Notes: generated by a model not told the origin, from the sequence alone. Shown: positions 18,463-28,823, counted from the first letter of the stretch. The stretch is 64,000 nt of DNA from JAHEFT01 sp963766195 (GCA_963766195.1 CAVXYY010000016.1:1-64000), one strand, 5' to 3'. Program-made: numbers and translations.

Positions 18463-19641
18463 TCACGACGCTATTCGTTTGGCAATGCCCAGCAAACGCT
18501 CGTCCGAACCCCGCGGCCCGATCAGCGACACACCCAGTGGGCGCCCGTCAAACGACGCCAGCGGCAGGCTGACCTGGGGCAGGCGGGCCAATCCTGCCAC
18601 GCACAAGAGTGCCAGTGCGTTCGAGCGAAACTGTTCCAGTTCCCCGCCTCCGGATTTCAGGGGTAAAGCAACGTCCGGTGAAGTGGGCATGCACAAGATG
18701 CCGTCCCGGCCGAGTAACTCATCCAGGTGTCGTGTTACCTCCACCCGCACCTCATGTGCCCGGGGTAAAGTTGCCGGGTCGATAGCTGCGGCCCACTCGA
18801 AACGGTCACGGATTTCCGGGCCGAATTCCGGCCGGGTTTGGCGAATCCATTCACCGTGACATGCCCAGACCTCGGCGCCCTGGAGCAATCGAAAACTCAT
18901 CATCCACTCCCGGGCGTGACCGGGATAAAGACAGACGCCCTGCGAGGGACCAAGAGCTCCGACAACGGTGTCGATCGCAGAATCCAGGGCAGGACGAACT
19001 TCCTTGCGCACCAGCTCAAAAGCATCTGCGGCAACCATTAGGTGCGTTGGAGACGGGTTGGTGCATCCACCGGGTAAAAGAACCTGGCCCACCCGCGCCA
19101 ACATGTCGGGATCACGGGCAAACCAGCCAACCGTATCGAAACCCGGCGCCAGTGGAACGACATGATCGTTCGGCACGCGTCCATGGGTGGGCCGGAAGCC
19201 AAAAATGCCGCAGTTGCTGGCAGGAAGTCGAACCGAGCCGCCAGTGTCGGTGCCCAAGGCAAAATCGACGAGGCCTGCAGCGACCGCAACAGCGGATCCG
19301 CTGGAAGAACCACCCGGAATCCGGCCGGGAGCGTTCGGGTTAACCGGTGTTCCGTAGTGGTGATTCTCGCCGTTAAGGCTGTAAGTCAGCTCATCGGTAT
19401 GGGTTTTTCCCGCCAGCGTCGCCCCGGCATCCAGCAGGCGCTGCAGCGCGCTGGCGCTAGCCGTTGCAGGACCGTGTGTTCGCAGCCAGTCCGGATTGCC
19501 GGCGCCGGTCCGGTGACACGCAACGTCGAATACATCCTTTGCCGCAAACGTAAGGCCTTTCAGAATCCCGGAGGAAGCCCCCGCTACGAACACGCTGCGG
19601 TCAGAGCAAAACGCCCCGAAGGCGTTATCCCGGATACTCAT
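18463..19641 (-). CDS. Amidase (amidase signature family)
   Basis: About 392 residues. The amidase signature triad is visible: Lys in LTFAAKDVFDV, cis-Ser in IPGGSSSGSAVAVAAG, and nucleophile Ser in GTDTGGSVRLPASNCG. It hydrolyses an amide of unknown substrate; AtzF or GatA-like substrates cannot be told apart from sequence alone. No signal peptide, so cytoplasmic. Its 5' end overlaps the 3' end of the GFA-family gene, so the two form a small operon read leftwards. Confidence 0.88.
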   Translation of the reverse strand: MSIRDNAFGAFCSDRSVFVAGASSGILKGLTFAAKDVFDVACHRTGAGNPDWLRTHGPATASASALQRLLDAGATLAGKTHTDELTYSLNGENHHYGTPVNPNAPGRIPGGSSSGSAVAVAAGLVDFALGTDTGGSVRLPASNCGIFGFRPTHGRVPNDHVVPLAPGFDTVGWFARDPDMLARVGQVLLPGGCTNPSPTHLMVAADAFELVRKEVRPALDSAIDTVVGALGPSQGVCLYPGHAREWMMSFRLLQGAEVWACHGEWIRQTRPEFGPEIRDRFEWAAAIDPATLPRAHEVRVEVTRHLDELLGRDGILCMPTSPDVALPLKSGGGELEQFRSNALALLCVAGLARLPQVSLPLASFDGRPLGVSLIGPRGSDERLLGIAKRIAS

Positions 19642-20035
19642 CAAACTCCGCTATGTGGGTATCATCACATGACCACGCGGCGCGGGAGCCCATGAATATG
19701 CGCGCTTGCGGGCCCAGGTCGGGTTCGTCGTCGAGGGAGCCTGCGGGGATAAACACCACCCCGTATTGCTCAACGAACCGCGGCACCCGTCCACCGCAGG
19801 TATCGCAAAACGTGTTGGTAAAGCGTTCTGCCTCCGGCACTTTGAACAGCCTGATCCGGTCTTCGCCCGATTCCCAGGTCAGGGTGCCTTTCAAAAACAG
19901 ATTGCTGGCGTGGCCGGTGCCCGAAGCCTTGCGGCAGCGGGAACAATGGCAGTGGTAGAAGCGCTGAGCTTCACCCGTGGCGGTGTAGCGGACGGCGCCG
20001 CAAAGACAGCTTCCGGATAGTGTTTGGGTGGTCAT
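19625..20035 (-). CDS. GFA family (Mss4-like) zinc protein
   Basis: 136 residues with the zinc ligands of the glutathione-dependent formaldehyde-activating family: SCLCGAVRY, FYHCHCSRCRKASGTGHAS and NTFCDTCGGRVPR. Members include glutathione S-(hydroxymethyl)transferase-like proteins, most without proven activity. It is upstream of, and overlaps by 17 bases, the amidase gene. It is divergent from the aldehyde dehydrogenase gene, which is suggestive of aldehyde metabolism but not proof. Confidence 0.85.
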   Translation of the reverse strand: MTTQTLSGSCLCGAVRYTATGEAQRFYHCHCSRCRKASGTGHASNLFLKGTLTWESGEDRIRLFKVPEAERFTNTFCDTCGGRVPRFVEQYGVVFIPAGSLDDEPDLGPQARIFMGSRAAWSCDDTHIAEFDEYPG

Positions 20036-20219
20036 GAATTCCTCCTGTTCCTCAAGAAAGCACCCGGTCTCTCATCAGCACCTTGATTCGCGCCTGGAAC
20101 GGGTTTGGGTGATTGTATCTACTTATACCAATATATACCCACGTGATGAAGAAGGAGATCAGCAGATTTCCCGGCAATGGTTTAATATCATTCCACGACT
20201 GAACCCCGAGGATTTGGAA

Positions 20220-21650
20220 ATGAAAGACCTGCGCAAGTTCTACATCAATGGCGAGTGGGTAAGCCCGATTTCCACCGTGGAAATGGATGTGATCAACCCT
20301 GCCACGGAATCAAAAATCGCGACGATAACAATGGGTTCAGTTGGCGATGTGGAGCGCGCAGTCCGAGCGGCGAACTCTGCTTTTTCTTCTTACAGCCAGA
20401 CCAGCAAGGAAGAACGACTGGCCCTGCTCAAAACGTTTCTCGGGATTTACAACGAACGGTTTGAAGAAATGGCGCAGGCCATCACGCTGGAAATGGGCGC
20501 GCCGATCTCCCTGTCGCGGGATGCCCAGGCCGATTGTGGAGCAGGGCATTTGCAGGGGTTTATCGACGCGCTGTCTACGCAGAACACCCGGGAAGAACTG
20601 TACAACGGTGATGTCCTGGTGCGCGAACCGATCGGGGTATGCGGGCTGATCACACCGTGGAACTGGCCGATGAACCAGGTGGCCCTGAAGGTCATTCCTG
20701 CTCTGGCCACCGGTTGTACCTGTGTGTTGAAACCTTCCGAATTCACGCCACTTTCAGCCGCGCTGTATGCCGAAATGCTGCACGATGCCGGTTTTCCGCC
20801 GGGGGTATTCAACCTGGTAAACGGTGACGGTCCGACTGCCGGGGCCACCCTGTCAAAACATCCCGATGTCCAGATGATTTCCTTTACCGGTTCAACCCGG
20901 GCGGGCAAAGCCATCAGCAAGGATGCGGCCGATACCATCAAGCGGGTCACGCTGGAACTCGGCGGCAAGTCACCGAACCTGGTTTTTGCCGATTGTGGTG
21001 AGGATCTCGAGGATAGGGTCACCAGTTCGGTCCTGGAGTGTTTTGGTAACACCGGCCAATCCTGTGACGCGCCGACCCGTCTGCTGGTCGAACGTTCCTG
21101 CTACTCGCAGGTGCTGGAGATTGCCGAACGTGTAGGCAAGGCACAGGAAGTGGGCGATCCCCAGGTCGAGGGCGATCACATCGGTCCCCTGGTAAGCGCC
21201 ATCCAGTTCGGCCGCGTTCAAGGTCATATCGAAAGGGCGGTCGCGGAAGGGGTGCGTGTTTTATGCGGCGGCCCGGGAAAACCCGCAGGCTTCGAGACCG
21301 GGTATTTCGTCAAACCGACCATTTTTGCCGACGTCAGCAACGACATGGCGATCGCCCGGGAAGAGGTATTTGGCCCGGTCCTGGCCATCATTCCTTTCGA
21401 CACCGAGGAGGAAGCGATCCGGATCGCCAACGACACGCCTTACGGATTGGCCGCCTACCTCCAGACCGGTGATCCGGACCGGGCGGAGCGGGTAGCCGCC
21501 CGCTTGCGCGCCGGCGCCGTCCACATCAACGGTGGTGGTTTCAATTACGGCAGCCCGTTTGGCGGCTACAAGCAGTCCGGTAACGGACGGGAAGGCGGGA
21601 TAATGGGCCTGGAGGACTACCAGGAAGTGAAAACCCTTCATTTCGGGTAA
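20220..21650 (+). CDS. NAD(P)-dependent aldehyde dehydrogenase
   Basis: 476 residues from the ATG at 20220 (GAGGA upstream). The open frame extends further upstream without conserved sequence. Motifs: FYINGEWVSP at the N-terminus, PWNWPMNQVALKVIPALATG, KPSEFTPLSA, the nucleotide-binding FTGSTRAGKAI, catalytic Glu in LELGGKSPN, catalytic Cys in GNTGQSCDAPTRLLV, and EEVFGPVLAIIPFD. It oxidises an aldehyde to the acid; the substrate is not predictable. Full length for the family. Confidence 0.92.
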   Translation: MKDLRKFYINGEWVSPISTVEMDVINPATESKIATITMGSVGDVERAVRAANSAFSSYSQTSKEERLALLKTFLGIYNERFEEMAQAITLEMGAPISLSRDAQADCGAGHLQGFIDALSTQNTREELYNGDVLVREPIGVCGLITPWNWPMNQVALKVIPALATGCTCVLKPSEFTPLSAALYAEMLHDAGFPPGVFNLVNGDGPTAGATLSKHPDVQMISFTGSTRAGKAISKDAADTIKRVTLELGGKSPNLVFADCGEDLEDRVTSSVLECFGNTGQSCDAPTRLLVERSCYSQVLEIAERVGKAQEVGDPQVEGDHIGPLVSAIQFGRVQGHIERAVAEGVRVLCGGPGKPAGFETGYFVKPTIFADVSNDMAIAREEVFGPVLAIIPFDTEEEAIRIANDTPYGLAAYLQTGDPDRAERVAARLRAGAVHINGGGFNYGSPFGGYKQSGNGREGGIMGLEDYQEVKTLHFG

Positions 21651-21899
21651 GGAACCTCTGATCCATTATGCACGGAGCGCGTTTCTGCCGAAAAAGCCGC
21701 AGATTGTGAGCAGCGGGCCGAGGCGGGCTGTGTGCGAGATGCGGCTTTTACGGCGAAACCCTACGGGACGGGCCTTTGCGGGCGCTCCGCCCCGTTTTGA
21801 TTCGCTCATTGGGAATCACCCAACCACGCTCACCAAAAGCGAGCCGGAGCATCCCGCAAAGACTCCGTCGCGCTCCGCGCATAATGGATCAGAGGTTCC
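21651..21899. mobile_element. MITE-like element with about 30-bp terminal inverted repeats
   Basis: GGAACCTCTGATCCATTATG at the left end is matched by CATAATGGATCAGAGGTTCC at the right end; the match continues inward over GCACGGAGCGCG against CGCGCTCCGCGC. The whole is 249 bases, too short for a transposase. The right end lies against an A/T-rich sequence, and no clear target duplication is visible. It fills the gap between the aldehyde dehydrogenase stop and pepD. Confidence 0.75.
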
Positions 21900-22002
21900 A
21901 TAATTTATCAGCTTGATTTGATCTCGATTCAGACTTGCCGGTTCTGATTGGGTTACCGTGGAATTTGACTTCATTGTGACCTGACAAGGTAGAAACCGCA
22001 TC

Positions 22003-23463
22003 ATGAACCCCGAAATTCTGCAACTCGAGCCCAAGCTCATCTGGAAACACTTTGCTGACCTGAACGCCGTCCCGCGGCCATCGAAAAAAGAACAGCGCGT
22101 GATCGCCTTCATGGTCGATTTTGGCACCCGGTTGGGGCTGGAAACCCTGCAGGACGACGTGGGAAACGTGATCATCAGGAAACCTGCCACGCCAGGTATG
22201 GAAGACCGCACACCCGTGGTGCTGCAGGGCCACCTGGACATGGTGCACCAGAAAAATGCCGACACCGATTTCGATTTCGACACCCAGGGTATCGAAATGT
22301 ATGTTGACGGGGATTGGGTCAAGGCACGGGGCACTACCCTGGGCGCCGACAACGGCATCGGAGTGGCTTCCGCCATGGCTATCCTGGCTTCAGACGATAT
22401 TCCCCATCCCGCCATCGAAGCCCTCTTCACGATTGACGAGGAGACCGGCATGTCCGGTGCGATGGGTCTCAAAGGCGGGGTGCTCTCCGGCAAGATCCTG
22501 CTCAACCTGGACACCGAGGACGACAACGAAATCACCATCGGATGCGCCGGCGGCATTGACGTTACCGCGAAGGGCTCATACGCGCAGCAAAAACCCGCGG
22601 CGAACGCGACCGCATTTTTATTGAAGCTGAGTGGCCTGACCGGCGGTCATTCCGGAATGGATATCCACCATGGCCGGGGCAACGCCAATAAATTGCTCAA
22701 CCGCCTGTTGCTCCGTTCGGCGGAACAGTTTGGCGCGCGCATCGCATCGATTGATGCGGGCGGATTGCGAAACGCCATTCCTCGCGAAGGTTCTGCGCTG
22801 ATCGTGGTGGAACAGTCAAAAGCCGCTGAATTCAAAGCGTTCATCGCCGGGCAGGGCGAGGTTCTGAAGGCGGAGTATCTGCTGACCGACCCGGGCCTGA
22901 AGGTGGTGGTCGAGCCGGCGGATGTGCCCGCCGCGATTCTCGACAGCGATTTCCAGGAAAAACTGCTGCGCGCGGTTTATGCCAGCCTCAATGGCGTGTT
23001 CCGGATGAGCCCGGATATCGAAGACCTGGTGCAGACCTCGAATAACCTGGCACGGGTGAAAGTGTCAGACGGGAAGTACGAAATCATGTGCCTGGCGCGT
23101 GGTTCGGTGGACAGCGAAAAGCTGGACCTCGCCTGCGCCCTGCGCTGCGCTTTTGAGCTGATGGGCGCCGTGGTTGAATTACGCGGCGATTACCCCGGCT
23201 GGGCGCCGAAGCCCGACTCGCCGATCGTCAGGCTCCTGGGCGAAGTTTACGAGGAATTATTCGGCGAAAAAGCCAAAGTCATGGCCTGTCATGCCGGGCT
23301 GGAGTGCGGCATCCTGGGAGCGAATTATCCGGATGTGCAGATGATATCGTTCGGTCCGAACATCCGCGGCCCGCATTCGCCGGATGAAAAGGTGCAGGTC
23401 AGTTCTGTACAAAAGTACTGGGTCTTGCTGAGGGAAACCCTGAAAAGAATCCCGCGTCAATAA
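22003..23463 (+). CDS. pepD: Aminoacyl-histidine dipeptidase PepD (M20C)
   Basis: 486 residues, full length. Cytosolic zinc dipeptidase that cleaves Xaa-His dipeptides. Metal ligands and catalytic residues are visible: QGHLDMVHQKN, TTLGADNGIGVASAMAILAS, FTIDEETGMSGAMGLK and LNLDTEDDNEITIGCAGG, and the C-terminal CHAGLECGILG. The lid domain shows LTGGHSGMDIHHGRGNANKL. ATG at 22003 follows AAGGTAGAAACC. Followed by a glutamine synthetase on the same strand. Confidence 0.94.
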   Translation: MNPEILQLEPKLIWKHFADLNAVPRPSKKEQRVIAFMVDFGTRLGLETLQDDVGNVIIRKPATPGMEDRTPVVLQGHLDMVHQKNADTDFDFDTQGIEMYVDGDWVKARGTTLGADNGIGVASAMAILASDDIPHPAIEALFTIDEETGMSGAMGLKGGVLSGKILLNLDTEDDNEITIGCAGGIDVTAKGSYAQQKPAANATAFLLKLSGLTGGHSGMDIHHGRGNANKLLNRLLLRSAEQFGARIASIDAGGLRNAIPREGSALIVVEQSKAAEFKAFIAGQGEVLKAEYLLTDPGLKVVVEPADVPAAILDSDFQEKLLRAVYASLNGVFRMSPDIEDLVQTSNNLARVKVSDGKYEIMCLARGSVDSEKLDLACALRCAFELMGAVVELRGDYPGWAPKPDSPIVRLLGEVYEELFGEKAKVMACHAGLECGILGANYPDVQMISFGPNIRGPHSPDEKVQVSSVQKYWVLLRETLKRIPRQ

Positions 23464-23496
23464 CGGCCATTTGAGACACCTGCGGGGCGGCAAATC

Positions 23497-24918
23497 ATGA
23501 CCTTGGAAAACGTCAGGCAACTGGTAGAGAAGCATGCAATCAGGAGCATCGACCTGAAATATGCCGACCTGGTGGGTAACTGGTATCACATTTCATTTCC
23601 GCCCAGGCGTTTGGAACACGTGCTGAAACACGGCGTTCCGTTCGACGGCTCCAGTATTCCGGGCATGAAGTCGGTCGAATCGGGCGACATGTTGCTGTTT
23701 CCCGATCTCGAAACGGCCATTATTGACCCGTTCAATCCCGCTACATTACGGATGCTCAGCTATATTTGTGACGCCGACACCGGCCAGGGTGTGAACAAGG
23801 ATCCGCGGACGGTCGCCAGGCGGGCCCACGCGTTCATGCAAGATAGCGGTATCGCAGATCAGTCGCTCTGGGTGCCGGAGTTCGAGTTTTACCTGTTCAA
23901 CGAGGCGGAAATCTTCAACGGCAAGTACAGCGCCGGTTACCGCTTTACTTCGAACGAGAACAAGGAAGACCTGCCCGGCGGCTACCTGGATTCCGACGGC
24001 ACTGCGGTGGCGCATCGCAAGGGTTATCACATCGACACGCCGTTCGACAAACATGCACAGGTGCGGGAAGAAATGGTTCGCCTGATCGAGGGGGTGGGTT
24101 GTCCCGTCCGCTATCACCATCACGAAGTGGGCCTGTCCGGGCAACAGGAAATCGAGACGGAACTCCTGCCCTTTGAACTGATTACCGACAAGATGATGTA
24201 CGTGAAGGACGTGGTGCATAACTGTGCCCTGCAACATGGACTGACCGCAACCTTCATGCCCAAGCCGCTGTATGACGAACCCGGCAGCGGGATGCATTTC
24301 CACATCCAGTTACGCAAGGACGGCCGCAACGTTTTCTACCACAAAGGCGGTTATGCCGATCTGTCCGAAACCGCCCTCTGTTTTATCGGTGGAATCCTGC
24401 AGCACGGCCGCTCACTCACGGCCTTCACCAACCCGAGCACCAACTCGTATAAACGATTGCTGCCCGGCTTCGAGGCGCCGGTGAAGTTGTTTTTCGGCCT
24501 GGCCAATCGCAGCGCCGCCATCCGGATTCCCAAGTACGCCACCAGCGAGGAAGCCAAGCGGATCGAGTTCAGGACCGGTGACGGCACCTGCAATTACTAC
24601 CTGGCGATGAGCGCCCTGCTGATGGCGGGCCTGGACGGTGTCCGCAACCGCATTCTGCCGGATGAACACAACGGTTTCGGACCGTTCGACGACAACGTCT
24701 TCGCCTGGTCCGAGGAACGCCAGTCGATGCTCACGCCCGTTCCGGCAACGCTGGAAGAGGCGCTGGCCGCCCTGGCGGAAGACCATGCCTACCTGATGGA
24801 AGGCGGTGTGTTCAACCAGGAACTGATCGACAGCTGGATCGCGGAGAAAATGAAAGAGGTCATCGCGGTCCGCAACCGCCCACACCCGTTCGAGATGAAT
24901 CTCTACTACAGTCTCTAG
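23497..24918 (+). CDS. Glutamine synthetase, type I, without the adenylylation tyrosine
   Basis: 473 residues. Ammonia-assimilating ligase motifs: FDGSSIPGMKSVESGDMLLF, EFEFYLF, HHHEVGLSGQQEIE, GSGMHFHIQL, and NPSTNSYKRLLPGFEAP with NRSAAIRIP. In E. coli GlnA the adenylylated Tyr lies in NLYDLPPEE; here the aligned segment reads PFDDNVFAWSEE, with no Tyr. It thus resembles the GSI-alpha subgroup, and control by GlnE is unlikely. Paralogues acting on other amines exist in this family, so glutamine synthesis is probable but not certain. Confidence 0.9.
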   Translation: MTLENVRQLVEKHAIRSIDLKYADLVGNWYHISFPPRRLEHVLKHGVPFDGSSIPGMKSVESGDMLLFPDLETAIIDPFNPATLRMLSYICDADTGQGVNKDPRTVARRAHAFMQDSGIADQSLWVPEFEFYLFNEAEIFNGKYSAGYRFTSNENKEDLPGGYLDSDGTAVAHRKGYHIDTPFDKHAQVREEMVRLIEGVGCPVRYHHHEVGLSGQQEIETELLPFELITDKMMYVKDVVHNCALQHGLTATFMPKPLYDEPGSGMHFHIQLRKDGRNVFYHKGGYADLSETALCFIGGILQHGRSLTAFTNPSTNSYKRLLPGFEAPVKLFFGLANRSAAIRIPKYATSEEAKRIEFRTGDGTCNYYLAMSALLMAGLDGVRNRILPDEHNGFGPFDDNVFAWSEERQSMLTPVPATLEEALAALAEDHAYLMEGGVFNQELIDSWIAEKMKEVIAVRNRPHPFEMNLYYSL

Positions 24919-26424
24919 GGCTTCTTGTGGCCAGTGACGGGTCACATTCCGTAACAGGTCGAGCAGGTAGTCGATTGTCTCCCGGTGGGTGCGGAAATTG
25001 AGCACGGCCAGCCTCAATGTGAAGCGGCCTTCAATCCGCGTGGAAGTAATGAACACCTTGCCGTCTTCGTGCACGGCCTGGAGCAATCGCCGGTTGGCGT
25101 TGTCGGCATCACCATCAGCCGGAATATAGCGGAACGTAACGATGGAAAGGTCGGGGAAGGGACCGGCTTCGAAACCCTCCATTTTGCCCAGTTCCCGGTG
25201 AAAATAGCGTGCCAGCCAGATTTTTTCCGCCAGTGAGGCGCGAAAAGGCTTCAGGCCGAACAGCTTCAGGGGAAACCACATCCCCGGCCCCCTGAAGGGG
25301 CGTGTCAGTTCCAGTGAATAGTCGGCGGGGGAGAAGTCTGCTGTCTGGGCGGTTTCCGGTTGCTTGGCGTCCTGCATGTAATCGGCGTAGTAAGCGTTTG
25401 AACGCGCCAGCTTGGTCCCGTCCTTCACCAGTACTGCGCCGGTACCGTAAGGCAGGCCCAGGCCCTTGTGCGGGTCCATCACGATCGAATCGGCCCGCTC
25501 AACGCCGGCCAGGCATTCACGACCTTCTTCACAAAGCAGGAAGAATCCGCCGTAGGCGGCATCCAGGTGAAACCAGGCGCCGTGCCTCGCCGCCACGTCA
25601 GCAACCCGGGAAACCGGATCTACCGCGCCGGTGTCGGTGGTGCCGGCCGAAGCCACGACCAGCCAGGGCTTCAGGCCTTGCGCCTGGTCTTCACGGATGG
25701 TCCGTTCGAGTGCCGCAACATCCATGCGGAAGCAACAATCCATCGGGATGGTTCGTTTTTGCACGTCTTTGAGTCCGGCCACGTGCAGCGCCTTGCCAAT
25801 GCAATGGTGTGCCTGCGCGGTGAGGTAAATACAGGCATTCGGGATCGTCCGGTAATCAATGCCGCAAGCATCCCGGGCGGTGACCAGCGCCGAGAGCGTG
25901 GCCAGGCTGCCGCCTGAAGTGAGATCACCGGCTGAAGACTCCGGGTAACCGACCAGGCGGCACATCCAATTAACCAGGAAATGTTCCATGGCGGCCGCAC
26001 CCGGCCCGGCGAAAGCGACGCCCGAGTAGCGATTACTGATGTCGGCGAGAAAATCCCCTAGCGCCGAAGGATAGAGCCCCCCTCCGGGAATGTAGCCCAT
26101 TTGCCCACCGGAGGCGGGCAGTATCCCGGTGGTGTCGACTTCCCGGCGGAAAAATTCCAGCAGGTCTGACATCTGGGCGGGGTCTTCACCTATTGGTGAG
26201 GCATTGAAGCCGGCTCGGCCGACGTCCCGGGTATAGGTCTTCGCGTCCGGCAACCGGCCAAGAAATGACTCTGAATAGTTGCCGGCCAGTTCCAAAAGGT
26301 TCTTTCGCACTTCCGTGCCAGGATCGAGTTGGCGCGACAGCTGTTCGAGTTCCGCTAATTTTTTGAGCATGTTTTCAGGGAATCCCTGATTAGTGTTTTG
26401 ATTTTCAGTTACAATATCACGCAT
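24919..26424 (-). CDS. PLP-dependent decarboxylase (aromatic-L-amino-acid decarboxylase family)
   Basis: About 500 residues of family sequence: MGYIPGGGLYPSALGDFLAD, GDLTSGGSLATLSALVTARD, AQAHHCIGKALHVAGL, ASAGTTDTGAVDP, HLDAAYGGFF and the PLP lysine in SIVMDPHKGLGLPYGTGAVL. Likely substrates are aromatic or acidic amino acids; I cannot choose. The family ends near RETIDYLLDLLRN, but no stop follows in this frame: it stays open antisense through 500 bases of the glutamine synthetase gene to 24412. A frameshift removing the stop near 24,920 is the likely cause. An alternative start is ATG 26367. It is divergent from the TPP riboswitch. Confidence 0.88.
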
Positions 26425-26505
26425 TCCTCAGGGGTGGCCTCGCGGCCTGAGATCTGATTTCAGGAACCCTTTGAACCTGATCCGGTTAATGCCGGCGTAG
26501 GAATA
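26423..26505 (+). promoter_or_regulatory. TPP riboswitch (THI element)
   Basis: The P1 stem pairs ATTCCT with AGGAAT. The conserved core GGGGTG ... CCTGAGATCTG ... ACCCTTTGAACCTGATCC ... GGTTAATGCCGGCGTAGGAA is complete. It binds thiamine pyrophosphate and should switch off the operon that follows: TonB receptor, thiamine-binding protein, PnuT-like permease and kinase. Confidence 0.95.
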
Positions 26506-26540
26506 GGACGTTCCCGAATATTCCCGCTGAAGGCTCAACT

Positions 26541-26564
26541 GGATCTCGATGATGATTGAGATCC
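26541..26564 (+). promoter_or_regulatory. Hairpin in the riboswitch expression platform
   Basis: GGATCTC and GAGATCC form a perfect seven-base stem with a ten-base loop, immediately upstream of the ATG at 26570. There is no T run, so control by blocking ribosome binding fits better than termination. An alternative ATG at 26549 lies in the loop. Confidence 0.5.
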
Positions 26565-26569
26565 GCAAT

Positions 26570-28780
26570 ATGAATTTTACCCAGATTTTTGTTCTCGTTT
26601 TGCTGGTTTTGTTGTCGTGCGCCGTGGCCGCCGATAACGAATCCGCTGAAGAGGAACTTCTTTATCCCCCGGGGCCTCTGGAGGAGATCGTTGTCTCGGA
26701 ATTTCGCCGCTCGTCCAGTTTGGACGTGGATTCAAGCATTACGGTCATCAACCGCGAAACCATCGAGACAGCTGCTTTGCAGCACTTTGAGGAGTTGATC
26801 CGGCTGGTGCCGAACATGAATTTTTCCGGTGACGGCTCACGGGCCCGCTATTTCCAGCTGCGCGGCATCGGAGAACTCGAGCAATACGAAGGGGCGCCGA
26901 ACCCCTCGATCGGTTTCATCATCGACGACATTGACCTGTCGGGGGTGGGCGGGATCAGTTCGGTGTTTGATATCCAGAGCGTGGAAGTTCTCAGGGGGCC
27001 GCAAGCCACGCGATTCGGCGCCAGCGCGTTGGCGGGGATGGTTTACGTGCAGTCTGTGGATCCGGCAGGGAAAAAGTCCGTTACCGCGGAGGTGCTTGCA
27101 GGTAACGATGAAACCTTCGCGGCCGGCGTGGCCGCCGGCGGTGCGTTGACTGACAGCACGGAGGGGCGCTTTTCAATTCATCACTACCAAAGCAATGGTT
27201 TTTACGACAACTTCTGGCTGGGAATCGACGACAGCAACGAGCGGGACGAGTGGACTGGCCGCGGCAAACTGCTTGTGGGACCTGGGCAAGGGCTGGGAGG
27301 CGAAGTTAAGCTTTTTGTATGCTGACTTCGATAACGGTTATGACGCCTGGTCGCCTGAAAATGGCCGGGTCACGTTCAGCAACCGCCCCGGGCGCGACGA
27401 ACAGGAAACGCTGGGCGGATCGCTGAAAGTGACCGGACCCGTCAATTCATCCGTCGATTTCGTCAGCATCACCGGCTTATGCCCATTCAGACATGCTGTT
27501 CTCGTTCGACGGCGAGTGGGGCAATGAAGATTACTGGTCGCCTTATGGCTATGACTACGTCTACTCCGATCAGCGCGACCGTGATTCGCTGACCCAGGAA
27601 TTCCGACTGCTGTCTTCACCGCAGGGACGTCTGTTCAACGGGCACACGGACTGGGTCCTCGGTGTTTATGCCCAGAGGCTGGAAGAGTCCGACGATATAC
27701 TTTCCAGCGGGCTGTACGACGACAGCGCGGATGCGCCCTGGAGCTGGTGTACACCCTGCCTGGACGATACCAGCCTGCATAGCGCCTACAAATCCACCAA
27801 TTATTCTGTTTTTGGCCGGCTTGACAGCGACCTGACCGGCCGCCTGCGGCTGAATACCGGTGTGCGGTTTGAGCGCTGGAAAGCAGATTACACGGATTCC
27901 TTCACAGACTACATCTATGGCGATCCGGATCAGCCGGTCATGCACAGCTTTGACCCGGATGAAGACCTGTGGGGAGGAGATCTGAGCCTGGAATACCAGG
28001 CGAACGACCAGGCACGACTGTATGGACTGGTTTCACGGGGTTACAAGGCCGGTGGTTTCAACCCCAGCCTGGCCAGGGCGCTGGTTCCCGAAGCCGGACT
28101 GGGCGTGGATGCCATTGCCTACGACCCGGAACGCCTGACCAACTTCGAAGCCGGCCTCAAGGGGCTTTGGCTGGATGGGAAGCTGAGTTTCGAGGCGGCC
28201 GTTTTCTACATGGATCGCAAGGACATGCAGGTCCGCAGTTCTGCGCAGTTCACGGACAATCCGAATGACTTTATCTTCATCACCAGCAACGCGAAAGGAC
28301 ATTCCTGGGGCCTTGAGGCCAGCCTGGCCTGGCAGGTCAGCGATACCTGGCAACTGCACGGCAGCCTGGGTCTGTTGAAATCGGAAATCGACGAATACGG
28401 GCTCGAACGCGAAGCGGATATACGCGGGCGGGTTGACCGGCCGCGAGTTTGCGCATGCGCCGCCCTATACACTGAACCTGGGCGCCAGCTTTGCCAACCC
28501 CGGGGGCTGGATGGCGCGGCTGGATTTCAACGCCGTGGGCTCGTATTACTTCGACTACAGCCATGATGAGAAATCCGGTGCGTTCCAGGTAGTCAACCTG
28601 AAGTTTGGCAAACAGTGGAGCCGCTGGTCGGTTTATGGCTGGGTACGGAACCTGTTCGATGAAACCTATTACACACGCGGTTTTTCCTTCGGACTGGAGC
28701 CGCCCTGGTTCGAGAGAACCCTCTACACGAGGCTGGGCGACCCCCGGCATTATGGTATGACAGTCAGTTATAGTTTCTAG
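26570..28780 (+). CDS. TonB-dependent outer membrane receptor for thiamine (three frameshifts)
   Basis: Signal peptide NFTQIFVLVLLVLLSCAVAA, then a plug domain: EEIVVSEFRRSSSLDVDSSI, FQLRGIGELEQYEG, GFIIDDIDLSGVGG and SVEVLRGPQATRFGASALAG. The barrel follows with SRGYKAGGFNPSLA and the C-terminal GMTVSYSF ending in Phe. Frames switch near 27275, 27475 and 28440, but the protein is continuous otherwise, about 735 residues. The TPP riboswitch and neighbours indicate thiamine or a precursor as the substrate, imported with TonB energy. Confidence 0.88.
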
Positions 28781-28823
28781 GACCTGTTAACAGGCCTTGA
28801 GGGACCTTGAGGAGAACAGAGCA

